From CAYNKA01 sp964397655 (GTDB taxonomy: Bacteria; Spirochaetota; Spirochaetia; DTKZ01), in contig CAYNKA010000003.1 of the NCBI GenBank assembly GCA_964397655.1, positions 345,513-409,512 of the forward strand: a stretch of 64,000 nt of DNA, read 5' to 3'. Below are positions 1-7,199 of the stretch, piece after piece. The translations under genes and the position numbers were made by a program. Within the stretch, counting starts at the first letter, position 1. Every line of letters begins with the position of its first letter. The notes beneath the pieces are model-generated. The model was given only the letters and a program-made list of their open reading frames with translations. It did no database searches and was not told the origin of the DNA.

Positions 1-402
1 CTCGACGTCGTCGGTCCAGAGGGCGGCGTGCTCCAGGCTCGCGCCCCTGAACGTCGCGGGAGCACCGTCCTCGCGCCTCCGGCCCATCTGGATGAGCTCG
101 ACCGGCACGCCGTTCTCCTCGACGAAGGCGACGAGGACGCCCTCCTGAGGGCTGTTCGGCTCGATGACGATGCGCCTTCCCTCGAGAGCCTTCGCGAGGT
201 CGTCCACCTCGAAGGCGACGTGAGGCAGGGTCTTCACGATTTCGGGCAGGGGACAGTCCTCGTCGTAGCGCATGAGCTCGATGCCGAACTCGGATCCCTC
301 GTAGCCGAAGTGATGGAGCTTGTAGTCCTCCAGGTAGACCTCGCCTTCGACCGGCTCCTTCACCGGTATGCCGACGTGATGAAAACGCAGGCCGTTGTTC
401 AT
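1..402 (-). CDS. VOC-fold (glyoxalase/dioxygenase-like) protein, 3' end beyond window
   Basis: The reading frame starts at ATG 402 (minus) behind an AAAGAGGAAAA ribosome site and stays open to the window edge, giving about 134 residues. It opens with NNGLRFHHVGIPVKEP, and later has LPHVAFEVDDLAKAL and GVPVELIQM, the spaced H...E pattern of vicinal-oxygen-chelate proteins, which use His and Glu to hold a metal. It follows a second VOC gene by 37 nt and is probably the last visible member of the same operon. The substrate cannot be told. The C-terminus lies outside the window. Confidence 0.75.
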   Translation of the reverse strand, partial: MNNGLRFHHVGIPVKEPVEGEVYLEDYKLHHFGYEGSEFGIELMRYDEDCPLPEIVKTLPHVAFEVDDLAKALEGRRIVIEPNSPQEGVLVAFVEENGVPVELIQMGRRREDGAPATFRGASLEHAALWTDDVE

Positions 403-439
403 GATGTTTTCCTCTTTAGCGGCCGGGCGGCATTCCGGC

Positions 440-889
440 TCAGCCCCATTTCTGAATTTCCACGATGTTGCCCTCGGGGTCGCGGGCGTAGGCGAGGCGG
501 ATGTCGCCCGCGCCGGAGATACGGGTCCTCACGATCTTCCCGACCAGGCCTCCTCCGTTCCTCATCACCGCCTCGACGCAGGCCTCGACGTCGTCCACGG
601 AAAAGGCGATGTGGGCGAAACCTTCCAGGTTGGGCGTCTTGGCTTCCGCGGCTACCTCGTCGTCGTATTGGAAGATCTCGAGGGTAGGACCGCCCTTCCC
701 CCAACCGGGAAGGCTGAGATGCATGCCGCGCACGTGCGCCTTCTCGAGGGCCGTGACCTCATCCACCCACTGCCCGCGAGCGTCCCGCTCCGGAGGCAGC
801 GGCCTGCAGCCGAAGACGTCGACGTAGAACTTCGCGAGCCTCTTCCAATCCTTGGCGACGATGTTCGTGTGGACGTATTTTGTCTTCAT
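440..889 (-). CDS. VOC family protein (glyoxalase/bleomycin-resistance fold)
   Basis: This 149-residue protein has the paired VOC half-domains. YVHTNIVAKDWKRLAKFY begins the first beta-alpha-beta unit with a metal-ligand His, and FAHIAFSVDDVEACVEAV with YARDPEGNIVEIQKW closes the second; the DPEGNxxEI signature is typical of the superfamily. An upstream in-frame ATG at 967 exists, but ATG 889 overlaps the stop of the HIT gene as ATGA, so translational coupling supports 889. Members range from lyases and isomerases to drug-binding proteins, so only the fold is assigned. It stands between a HIT gene and another VOC gene, with no pathway clue. Confidence 0.82.
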   Translation of the reverse strand: MKTKYVHTNIVAKDWKRLAKFYVDVFGCRPLPPERDARGQWVDEVTALEKAHVRGMHLSLPGWGKGGPTLEIFQYDDEVAAEAKTPNLEGFAHIAFSVDDVEACVEAVMRNGGGLVGKIVRTRISGAGDIRLAYARDPEGNIVEIQKWG

Positions 890-1242
890 ACCCGGCTCCC
901 GTGAACGACATGCCAATGCAGGTGTTTCGAGTCCTGATACGAGCCGAGGTTCGTGATCACCCTGCACGCTCCCTTCTCCCCGACCAGGTCCGCGGCCACC
1001 TCACGCACGACCTTGAGCAGCTCCAAGATGAGACCGTCGTCCTCGTCCGTGAGCGCGACGAGGGAAGCGATGTGCCGCTTCGGGATCACCACGACGTGCG
1101 TCTCGTAGGCGGGACGGGTATGGAGGAAGGCGAGCACGTTCGCGGTCTCCCTCACCTTCACGACCGGGGTTTTCCCGCTCAGGACCTCGTCGCAGTAGAA
1201 GTCGGACGTCGGGCAGTCCATAGCCGCTGGCATCTCCGTCAT
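886..1242 (-). CDS. HIT family nucleotide-binding hydrolase
   Basis: The 118-residue protein carries the histidine triad HLHWHVVHG near its C-terminus and the usual HIT core (ETHVVVIPKRHIASL, GACRVITNLGSYQDSKHLH). HIT proteins hydrolyse nucleotide conjugates such as AppppA or AMP-linked molecules in the cytoplasm through the middle His. The N-terminus CPTSDFYC resembles the CxxC zinc edge of Fhit/HINT proteins but with wider spacing. Start ATG 1242 has AGGAGG five nucleotides upstream, which itself overlaps the stop of the DUF2141 gene. Its own stop overlaps the next ATG as ATGA. Exact substrate unknown. Confidence 0.88.
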   Translation of the reverse strand: MTEMPAAMDCPTSDFYCDEVLSGKTPVVKVRETANVLAFLHTRPAYETHVVVIPKRHIASLVALTDEDDGLILELLKVVREVAADLVGEKGACRVITNLGSYQDSKHLHWHVVHGSRV

Positions 1243-1251
1243 CGCCGCCTC

Positions 1252-1689
1252 CTACTCCGAAAGATAGCCGATCACGAGTTCGACGACCTGACCGTCCGCC
1301 GAGAAGACGATCTTGGCATCCCCGAACGAGGGCGGCCCGAATTTTCCACGGGCTCCGTTCGAGAAGGCGTAGCCTTCGATCGGGATGCCGAGAAAGTTCG
1401 TATCCAGCTTGGCGTTCGCGTTCCTGTCGTGGAAGCATTTCACGGCGTATTCGCCGAAGGGGACGCCCTCGAATTTCACCTCGGACCTTCCGCCCGAAAT
1501 CCGGCCGAAGGCGCCTCGGAAGGGAAGGTCCCGTCCGAAGTTCTTCTCCGAGTCCGTCAAGGCGACCGCCACCTGTCCCTGGTCGGAATTCAGGCCCGTG
1601 ACGCGCACGATCATGGCGCCTCCCGCTCCTTGCGGATGGACGGAGGCGGACAGGAGGGTCACGGCGACGACGAAGGCGAGCTTGTTCAT
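1252..1689 (-). CDS. DUF2141 domain protein, secreted
   Basis: ATG 1689 is preferred over the upstream ATG 1719 because it has GGAGGAGAGG nine nucleotides before it and gives a clean signal peptide (MNKLAFVVAV..., small residues near 22-25). The mature part matches the DUF2141 pattern: VTGLNSDQGQVAVAL, an FEGVPFGEYAVKCFHDRNAN turn and a GARGKFGPPSF stretch, a beta-sandwich of unknown role in the periplasm or outer membrane. The protein of 145 residues is of normal family length. It is the first gene of the minus operon, divergent from the carotenoid desaturases; DUF2141 genes are, as I recall, often seen near carotenoid genes, but a functional link is inference. Confidence 0.82.
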   Translation of the reverse strand: MNKLAFVVAVTLLSASVHPQGAGGAMIVRVTGLNSDQGQVAVALTDSEKNFGRDLPFRGAFGRISGGRSEVKFEGVPFGEYAVKCFHDRNANAKLDTNFLGIPIEGYAFSNGARGKFGPPSFGDAKIVFSADGQVVELVIGYLSE

Positions 1690-1778
1690 GCGGTCGTACC
1701 TCTCCTCCGATGGTATCACGGAGTGGCGCGATCGGAAAGCCGGAAAGCGCGGACGAAACAGGAGAAAAGGGATTCGTC

Positions 1779-1807
1779 TTGCGCCGGCGCGTGCGGCAAC
1801 CTATACT
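1779..1807 (+). promoter_or_regulatory. Candidate sigma70 promoter for the carotenoid desaturase pair
   Basis: TTGCGC (1779-1784), a 17-nt spacer and TATACT (1802-1807). The predicted start site near 1814 leaves a leader of about 70 nt before ATG 1886. The -10 matches 5 of 6 consensus bases, the -35 only 3 of 6. Confidence 0.45.
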
Positions 1808-1885
1808 TCTTACCATCCCGGCGCGGCATCGGTAGATCGGCAGGGACTCGGCTGAAAAAGTTTCCGAAAGGCGGGCTTTCGACGT

Positions 1886-3442
1886 ATGGAAACGAGAAAC
1901 AACGAAACAATCGTCGTCATCGGCGGCGGTCTGGCGGGCATGATAGCCGCCTGCTATCTGCGGAAGTTCGGGCGGAAGACCATCGTCCTCGAGCGCAACG
2001 ATCATACGGGCGGCAATATGTCCGGCTTCAAGCGGGAGGGGTACTCCTTCGACGGGGGAGACCAGTCCTTCGAAAGCCTCGGGATCGTCTTTCCCATCCT
2101 CCGGGACCTCGGGATCTACGATAAAATCCGATGGTCCAGGGTCCGCTACCGCTTCGCGTCCCCGGATTTCGATTTTTTCATCGATTCGTACGAGGACATC
2201 GAAAACGCTCTTCTCGCCGCCTTTCCCGGCGAAACGGGCATCAAGGAAATCTTCCGGGAGGTCAGGCGCGTATCGGCCTTCCTCGAGCGGCATTGCTTCC
2301 GCGATTCCCTCCCCCTCCTGAACGATTTTTCCTTCGGAAAGCTCCTGGGCCTGCTCCCCTCGCTGCCGGCCCTCCGGAAGTGGGCCACCTTCGACTACCG
2401 CAGGAAGGTATGCTCGGCGGTCAAGTCGCCGGCTCTCCGCAACTGGCTCACGCAGATCGGCTATTATCACATGCCCTTCCTGTTCTTCGCCGGGTTCTGG
2501 GACCTCTGGATGCGCGACTACTGGTATCCGGCCGGCGGCATGCAGAACCTGCACGACGTCATCGCGGACCATTACCGGTCGATGGGCGGGGAACTCCGGT
2601 GCGGCACGACCGTGAGGAAAATCGAGGTCGCGTCCGGCAGGGCGGTGGGAGTCAGGACCGAGGAGGGCGAGTTCGTTCCCGCGGACAGGTTCGTGTACGC
2701 GGGCGACTACAAGAACCTGGTGTCGGGCATCCTCGACGAATCGCTCTTCCCGGAAAAGAGGCTCCGGTATCTGAAGGACGCCAAACTTACCGAGAGCCTC
2801 GTCGGCGTGTTCCTCGGGGTCTCCTTCCCTCCCGAGGAACTGGAGGCGACCCTGAGGGCGAACCACGTCTTCTGGTTCCCGAATTACGAGGCCGTCTTCC
2901 CCGACGCGGACTCCCCGGAGTCCGTCCACCGGCGGATGTGGGTAACCTCGAATTTCTTCATGAAGGAAAACCCGAATTCCGCGCCCCCGGGCGAGTCGGC
3001 CCTCGTGCTCCAGACCTACAGTTCGATCGACTGGAACCGCTTCTGGAAGAACGGGGGGGACGGCCTGCCCCGCACGCAGGAGTACCAGGACCTGAAGCGG
3101 GAGGTCGGGATGCAGCTCGTCGAGCTCGCGGAAAACTACCTGCCCGGCCTTTCGAAAAAAATAACCTATTTCGAGGTCGGGACTCCGCTCACCATCAAAC
3201 ATTTCACCATGAACTCGATCGGCTCGTCGGGAGGCTGGTGCTACGACGACAAACTCTCCCCGCTTTGGCGGAGCCCAACGAAGACCCTCCTGTCCACGCC
3301 CGTTCCCAACGTCCACACCGCGGGCCACTACACCGTCTGGCCCGGCGGCGTGATTTCCGCGGCGCTCTCCGGCAGACTCGTCGCCAACATCGCGGCGGGG
3401 CGCCCCGTACTCTCCCCCCTGAGGAGGCCCGGTCATGGGTAA
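1886..3442 (+). CDS. CrtI/CrtD/CrtH-type FAD-dependent carotenoid oxidoreductase
   Basis: The 518-residue protein has the dinucleotide-binding motif IVVIGGGLAGMIAAC (residues 9-23), the second FAD signature LERNDHTGGNMSGF and a C-terminal VHTAGHYTVWPGGV loop, the architecture of phytoene desaturases, carotenoid isomerases and related FAD enzymes. It overlaps the next desaturase gene by 8 nt, so the two are co-expressed. It is more divergent from classic CrtI than its neighbour and may perform a second desaturation, isomerisation or end-group oxidation on the carotenoid. Which one cannot be decided from sequence reading. Confidence 0.8.
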   Translation: METRNNETIVVIGGGLAGMIAACYLRKFGRKTIVLERNDHTGGNMSGFKREGYSFDGGDQSFESLGIVFPILRDLGIYDKIRWSRVRYRFASPDFDFFIDSYEDIENALLAAFPGETGIKEIFREVRRVSAFLERHCFRDSLPLLNDFSFGKLLGLLPSLPALRKWATFDYRRKVCSAVKSPALRNWLTQIGYYHMPFLFFAGFWDLWMRDYWYPAGGMQNLHDVIADHYRSMGGELRCGTTVRKIEVASGRAVGVRTEEGEFVPADRFVYAGDYKNLVSGILDESLFPEKRLRYLKDAKLTESLVGVFLGVSFPPEELEATLRANHVFWFPNYEAVFPDADSPESVHRRMWVTSNFFMKENPNSAPPGESALVLQTYSSIDWNRFWKNGGDGLPRTQEYQDLKREVGMQLVELAENYLPGLSKKITYFEVGTPLTIKHFTMNSIGSSGGWCYDDKLSPLWRSPTKTLLSTPVPNVHTAGHYTVWPGGVISAALSGRLVANIAAGRPVLSPLRRPGHG

Positions 3443-4910
3443 GAGAATCGTCGTCATCGGCGCGGGGCTCGCGGGCCTCGGAACCGCCGCCCTCCTAGCC
3501 AAGGAAGGCTTCGAGGTCGTCCTCGTGGAGAAGAACGGCCGGCCGGGAGGCAGGGCCCAGGTCTGGGAAGAGAAGGGATTCCTCTACGACATGGGGCCTT
3601 CCTGGTACCTCATGCCCGAAGTCTTCGAGCGCTTCTTCGGCCTCTTCGGAAAATCGGCGGCGGACCATTACCGCCTCGTCCGGCTCGACCCGTCCTACCG
3701 GGTCTTCACCGGGGGGAACGACAGGATGGACATACCCGCGGACCCGAAGGCGGCTGGGGCAGTCTTCGAGAAAATCGAGCCGGGGGCGGGTAAAAGGCTT
3801 GAAGCCTTCCTCGCCTTGTCCAAGCGCCAGTACGAAACGGCGATGGCGCATTTCCTGTATCGGGAGTACGGTTCTCTCCTCGACTTCCTCGATCCGAAAA
3901 TACTTGTCGAAGCGCGGAAGCTCAATTTCCTGTCGAGCGTGGACGGCCTCGTCTCGAAATACTTCGCGGACCCGAGGCTCAGGCACATCCTCGAATACAC
4001 CATGGTGTTCATCGGCGGAAGCCCGAAGACGACGCCGGCCTTCTATTCCCTCATGACCCACATCGACATGAACCTCGGGGTCTGGTATCCGATGGGCGGA
4101 ATCAATATGGTCGCAAGCGGTCTCGAGTCGGTCTGCAGGGGGCTCGGCGTCCGCATCCTCCTCGGAACTCCTGCGACGAAGATCGAAACCCGGGGCGGAC
4201 GCGCCGTCGCGGTCGCGACTCCTTCGGGCGGGATCGAGGCCGACGCCGTGGTCTCGAACGCCGACTATCACCACACGGAATACGGGCTCCTGCGGCCGGA
4301 GGAGCGCGGCTATTCGGACGCTTGGTGGAACCGCAGGGTCCTCTCCCCCTCGGCCTTCATCATCTACCTCGGCCTCGGCAGGAAGATCGACGGCCTTCTC
4401 CACCACAATCTCTATTTCCACGACGCCTGGGACGAGCACTTCGACACGATCTTCAAGACCCCGTCCTGGCCCGAGAAATTCTCCTACTACGTGTCATGCC
4501 CCTCGAAGACCGACCCGGCGACGGCTCCCGCGGGGATGGAGAACCTCTTCTTCCTCGTTCCTGTCGCGCCGGGCATCGAGGACGGCGACGAGGTCAGGGA
4601 AGCCTTCTACGACAAGGTCATGGACCACTTCGAGGGGATGATCGGGGAAAAGGTCAGGGACTCCGTCGTCGTGCGGCGGATCTTCAGCCAGCGGGACTTC
4701 GTACGCGAGTACCATTCATTCAAGGGCTCGGCCTTCGGTCTCGCCCACACCCTCTTCCAGACCGCCGCGTTCAGGCCTGCCATGAGGAGCCGTACGATCG
4801 GGAACCTGTACTACTCCGGGCAGTACCCCCACCCCGGCGTCGGCATGCCGATGACGCTCATCTGCGCGGAGATCGCAGCCGCGAAGATCGCCAAGGACTT
4901 GGGCGGCTGA
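3435..4910 (+). CDS. crtI: Phytoene desaturase
   Basis: At 491 residues the length is that of bacterial CrtI. The N-terminus RIVVIGAGLAGLGTAALLA is the FAD Rossmann motif, VEKNGRPGGRAQVWEEKGF the second, and the C-terminus NLYYSGQYPHPGVGMPM matches the CrtI signature (G-x-x-x-H-P-G-x-G-x-P). The enzyme removes hydrogens from 15-cis-phytoene to make lycopene or an intermediate, using FAD at the membrane. It overlaps the upstream paralogue by 8 nt and faces the convergent lycopene cyclase gene. Phytoene synthase and GGPP synthase are not in this window. Confidence 0.88.
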   Translation: MGKRIVVIGAGLAGLGTAALLAKEGFEVVLVEKNGRPGGRAQVWEEKGFLYDMGPSWYLMPEVFERFFGLFGKSAADHYRLVRLDPSYRVFTGGNDRMDIPADPKAAGAVFEKIEPGAGKRLEAFLALSKRQYETAMAHFLYREYGSLLDFLDPKILVEARKLNFLSSVDGLVSKYFADPRLRHILEYTMVFIGGSPKTTPAFYSLMTHIDMNLGVWYPMGGINMVASGLESVCRGLGVRILLGTPATKIETRGGRAVAVATPSGGIEADAVVSNADYHHTEYGLLRPEERGYSDAWWNRRVLSPSAFIIYLGLGRKIDGLLHHNLYFHDAWDEHFDTIFKTPSWPEKFSYYVSCPSKTDPATAPAGMENLFFLVPVAPGIEDGDEVREAFYDKVMDHFEGMIGEKVRDSVVVRRIFSQRDFVREYHSFKGSAFGLAHTLFQTAAFRPAMRSRTIGNLYYSGQYPHPGVGMPMTLICAEIAAAKIAKDLGG

Positions 4911-4984
4911 TCCGCGCCTTCCTCCTCCCGCCGCCCCGGTGCCGGCGAACTCGTTCTGAGGCACCGGGCCGCCTCGGCCCCGCC

Positions 4985-5686
4985 TCAGCTCGGCCCGGAC
5001 GCGTTTTTCCGACCTATCGTTAAAATCCCGCGAAACCGGAGATAGAAGAAGCCGTAGACCGCGAGCATCGAGAAATTGTAGAAAAAATCCTCGAGGGGGA
5101 TCGAAAGGATCCGGAGGCCCCAGATCGCCGACGGCGAATAAAGGACGACGGGGATGGATGTGAGCAGATGGTTGAAGAACAGAAAAAGCGGAAAACTCGC
5201 CAGCAGCATGAGCAGGAAGTTCCGGGACTTGAGCGGCGAGCCGGGGAGGAAGGCGTCGCCGAGGAAGCAGCCGGCGCAGACGAAAAGTACGACCACGGTA
5301 TATCCCTGTCCGAAGAAAAGGAAGCCCCCGGCGAGGAAGGCCGCTGCCGCGGAGAGGGAAAGGGCCTTGGGAACGCGGACGGGAGCGTCCTTCCGGAACC
5401 AATCGAGACACTCCAGCACGAAGAACATGCTGTAGGGCACCGTGACGAAGAAGAGGATCTCCTCGAGGGGGAGGAAGAAAAGCCGCACGGACAGGACATG
5501 GACCGGATTGAAGCTCCAATATCCGGCCTTCGAGAAGAACGCGTCCCAAGCGACGAAGATCGCGCCTCCCGAGAGGACGGCGAGCCCCACCGCGGGGCTC
5601 CTCCGCCAATAGGCGACCCGCCGCTCGAAGGAGGCGAGGAGCGGGAAGACGATGATCGAGAGATTTATCCAGAGGTAGGTGCTCAT
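4985..5686 (-). CDS. Fused heterodimer-type lycopene cyclase (CrtYcd)
   Basis: The 233-residue membrane protein has six to seven hydrophobic segments and two copies of the lycopene cyclase domain. Each copy has a Pro-x-Glu-(Glu/Asp) motif in a helix: FFLPLEEILFF near residue 75 and SIPLEDFFYNF near residue 200. Actinobacteria encode these halves as CrtYc and CrtYd; here they are one chain, as in some archaea, myxobacteria and the fungal CrtYB N-terminus. It forms beta- or epsilon-ionone rings on lycopene or torulene-type substrates. It is convergent to crtI. No Shine-Dalgarno precedes ATG 5686; the -10 box sits 6 nt upstream instead. Confidence 0.85.
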   Translation of the reverse strand: MSTYLWINLSIIVFPLLASFERRVAYWRRSPAVGLAVLSGGAIFVAWDAFFSKAGYWSFNPVHVLSVRLFFLPLEEILFFVTVPYSMFFVLECLDWFRKDAPVRVPKALSLSAAAAFLAGGFLFFGQGYTVVVLFVCAGCFLGDAFLPGSPLKSRNFLLMLLASFPLFLFFNHLLTSIPVVLYSPSAIWGLRILSIPLEDFFYNFSMLAVYGFFYLRFRGILTIGRKNASGPS

Positions 5687-5692
5687 GGAGAG

Positions 5693-5721
5693 AATTTAGG
5701 GAATCCGAATCGAAAAGGCAA
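5693..5721 (-). promoter_or_regulatory. Candidate promoter giving a leaderless lycopene cyclase mRNA
   Basis: Reading the minus strand: TTGCCT (5721-5716), 17 nt, TAAATT (5698-5693), then 6 nt to ATG 5686. The predicted transcription start falls on or next to the start codon. Confidence 0.5.
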
Positions 5722-5730
5722 CGCAGTTCT

Positions 5731-6150
5731 TCACACCTCGAAGTCGTAGGACTTGAAGTTCTCGTAGAGTCTTCCCGTCTTCGCGGTGAACCGGAGCACG
5801 CAGTAGTCCGGGTCCTTGACCCCGCCGGGGTAGTACATGGTGTCGCCGTCGCGCCAGATCCGGTCCTTCGTCCCCTGGTCCTCGAGGACCTCCATCGTGC
5901 CCTTCAGCATGAGGCCCCGGAAGAACCTGCCGTCGTAGAAGTAAATCGAGGCCTTGGGGTTCTTCCGGTACTGCCCCACCCGGCGGGACGAGGTGTTCGT
6001 GGTGAAGCAGAAGGTCTTGAGGCCGTCGTGTTCCCGAGGCTTCAGCATGGCCTTCAGGTTCGGGAAGCCCTCCTCGTCCACCGACCCGATGATCGTCTTC
6101 CCGCTTTTTTCCACGACGGCGAGCGCCGTCTTCGTCACGTCCTTGGCCAT
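5731..6150 (-). CDS. Pyridoxamine 5'-phosphate oxidase-like flavin-binding protein
   Basis: A 139-residue split-barrel protein: KSGKTIIGSVDEEGFPNLKAM, FTTNTSSRRVGQYRKNPKASIYF and an FRGLMLKGTMEVL strand are the usual PNPOx-like order (compare general stress protein 26). Such proteins bind FMN, F420 or heme, and most are not true PNPO enzymes. ATG 6150 has AGGAG six nucleotides upstream; an in-frame GTG precedes it directly at 6153. It lies alone between the cyclase and lapA-like genes. Function beyond cofactor binding is not assignable. Confidence 0.82.
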   Translation of the reverse strand: MAKDVTKTALAVVEKSGKTIIGSVDEEGFPNLKAMLKPREHDGLKTFCFTTNTSSRRVGQYRKNPKASIYFYDGRFFRGLMLKGTMEVLEDQGTKDRIWRDGDTMYYPGGVKDPDYCVLRFTAKTGRLYENFKSYDFEV

Positions 6151-6234
6151 CACGTTCTCCTTTTCATCTCCGTTCTCGGTCCGCGGACCGGTCGAACATC
6201 AGTTATACCATGGATTCCACGGCGGACGCACCGG

Positions 6235-6263
6235 TTGCGAAACAGGGATTTTTTTCGTAGAAT
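6235..6263 (+). promoter_or_regulatory. Candidate sigma70 promoter for the LapA-like gene
   Basis: TTGCGA (6235-6240), 17-nt spacer, TAGAAT (6258-6263). The predicted start is about 30 nt before ATG 6300, and the ribosome site GGAGGAAAGGA lies in between. Confidence 0.5.
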
Positions 6264-6299
6264 TCGGGCATCGACGGACGTCGATCTCGGAGGAAAGGA

Positions 6300-6584
6300 A
6301 TGAACAAGCTGTTTTTCACGCTGGTGTATCTCGCGCTTTTCACGATCCTGCTCGTCCTGAATTTCGCGAACAAAAGCGCGGTCAACATCTTCGGTTTCAT
6401 CTACCGGGACGTTCCGGTCGTGGTGATCGCGCTTTCGAGCTTCCTCCTCGGCGTCCTGTACGCCTTCGTCCTCTGCGCGGTGAGCCATTTCCGCAAGAGA
6501 AGGAAGATCAAGGAGCAGGAAGAACCGCAGGCCCGCCCCGAATCTCCGCGGCAGGAACCGCCCGCGGTCCCGCCTTCGAATTAG
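6300..6584 (+). CDS. LapA-domain (DUF1049-like) small inner-membrane protein
   Basis: The 94-residue protein has two membrane helices (about 5-23 and 38-62) joined by a short loop with VNIFGFIYRDVPVVVIALSS, the LapA-domain pattern of a hydrophilic turn followed by a Val-Pro-Val entry into helix two. The tail is basic then Pro/Gln-rich (RKRRKIKEQEE...). In Escherichia coli LapA works in lipopolysaccharide assembly with LapB; a similar role here is only possible. GGAGGAAAGGA directly precedes the ATG. The stop is followed at once by a uppP remnant. Confidence 0.7.
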   Translation: MNKLFFTLVYLALFTILLVLNFANKSAVNIFGFIYRDVPVVVIALSSFLLGVLYAFVLCAVSHFRKRRKIKEQEEPQARPESPRQEPPAVPPSN

Positions 6585-6700
6585 AAGCCGCCCTTCCCTG
6601 CGCAGTCGAGGGAGTCACCGAGTTTCTCCCGATCTCCTCCACGGGACACCTCATACTCGTGAACCAAGATGTTCGACGTCATCATCCTGATCGCGATCGA
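6578..6700 (+). pseudogene. Truncated, frameshifted remnant of a second uppP gene
   Basis: Frame gaa-tta-gaa-gcc reads ELEAALPCAVEGVTEF, then LPISSTGHLILVNQ, the N-terminus of undecaprenyl-diphosphatase and nearly the same as the intact gene at 9857. After NQ a 29-nt deletion relative to that gene shifts the frame; MFDVII continues in the next frame and homology then fades. From GVTEF to NQ the differences from the intact copy are all synonymous (7 changes in about 20 codons), so this is an old paralogue that was once under selection and then decayed, not a fresh partial duplication. Confidence 0.75.
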
Positions 6701-6775
6701 GCGGCGGCCTCACGAGGAGACCGTCTGTTCCGTTCCGGGCTCGAGCAGTTTCATGGATGATCGGAAAGGGTCGGC

Positions 6776-7180
6776 CTATGCGGACGGGCCGTCTTGAAAG
6801 GCGGAGGCGATGATCCGCCTCAGTTCGGCGTCGCTCCAGGGTTTCTTCAGGACGGCGAGGATGTAATCGAAACCGCGTACCCGGTTTATCATCTCATCGT
6901 CCGCGTTTCCCGTCACCATGATGGCCTTGATTTGAGGATACTTCGTGTGGACCTTTTCCAGGAATTCGTCTCCCGTGAGCCCGGGCATGAGCCAGTCGGA
7001 GATGATCAGGACGACCCGGATCTCGTCCCTGCTCAGATCCTCTATGGCCTTCAACGCGTCGTTCGCATTGAGCGCCTGTTCGTAGATGAATTTGTTCCCG
7101 AACGCGCTCTTCAATTCCTGAACCAGGGAGAGCAGGATGATCATTTCATCGTCTACGCAGAGAATCGCCTTGTTTTTCAT
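6776..7180 (-). CDS. Single-domain response regulator
   Basis: From ATG 7180 the protein is 134 residues, one receiver domain with no output domain. It has the acidic pair in CVDDE, the phospho-acceptor Asp in IISDWLMPGLTGDEFL, the Thr in IMVTGN and the Lys in VLKKPW. An alternative ATG at 7189 adds three residues but sits almost on the AGGAG site. It follows the kinase gene by about 20 nt and is probably its direct partner. With no DNA-binding part, it must act by protein contact or phosphotransfer. Confidence 0.85.
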   Translation of the reverse strand: MKNKAILCVDDEMIILLSLVQELKSAFGNKFIYEQALNANDALKAIEDLSRDEIRVVLIISDWLMPGLTGDEFLEKVHTKYPQIKAIMVTGNADDEMINRVRGFDYILAVLKKPWSDAELRRIIASAFQDGPSA

Positions 7181-7199
7181 GAAGAACATCTCTCCTCTA

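Noticed and set aside
1001..3502. An 833-codon minus-strand ORF crossing HIT, DUF2141 and the desaturase
   Set aside because: It overlaps several well-supported genes in other frames and crosses their regulatory gap.
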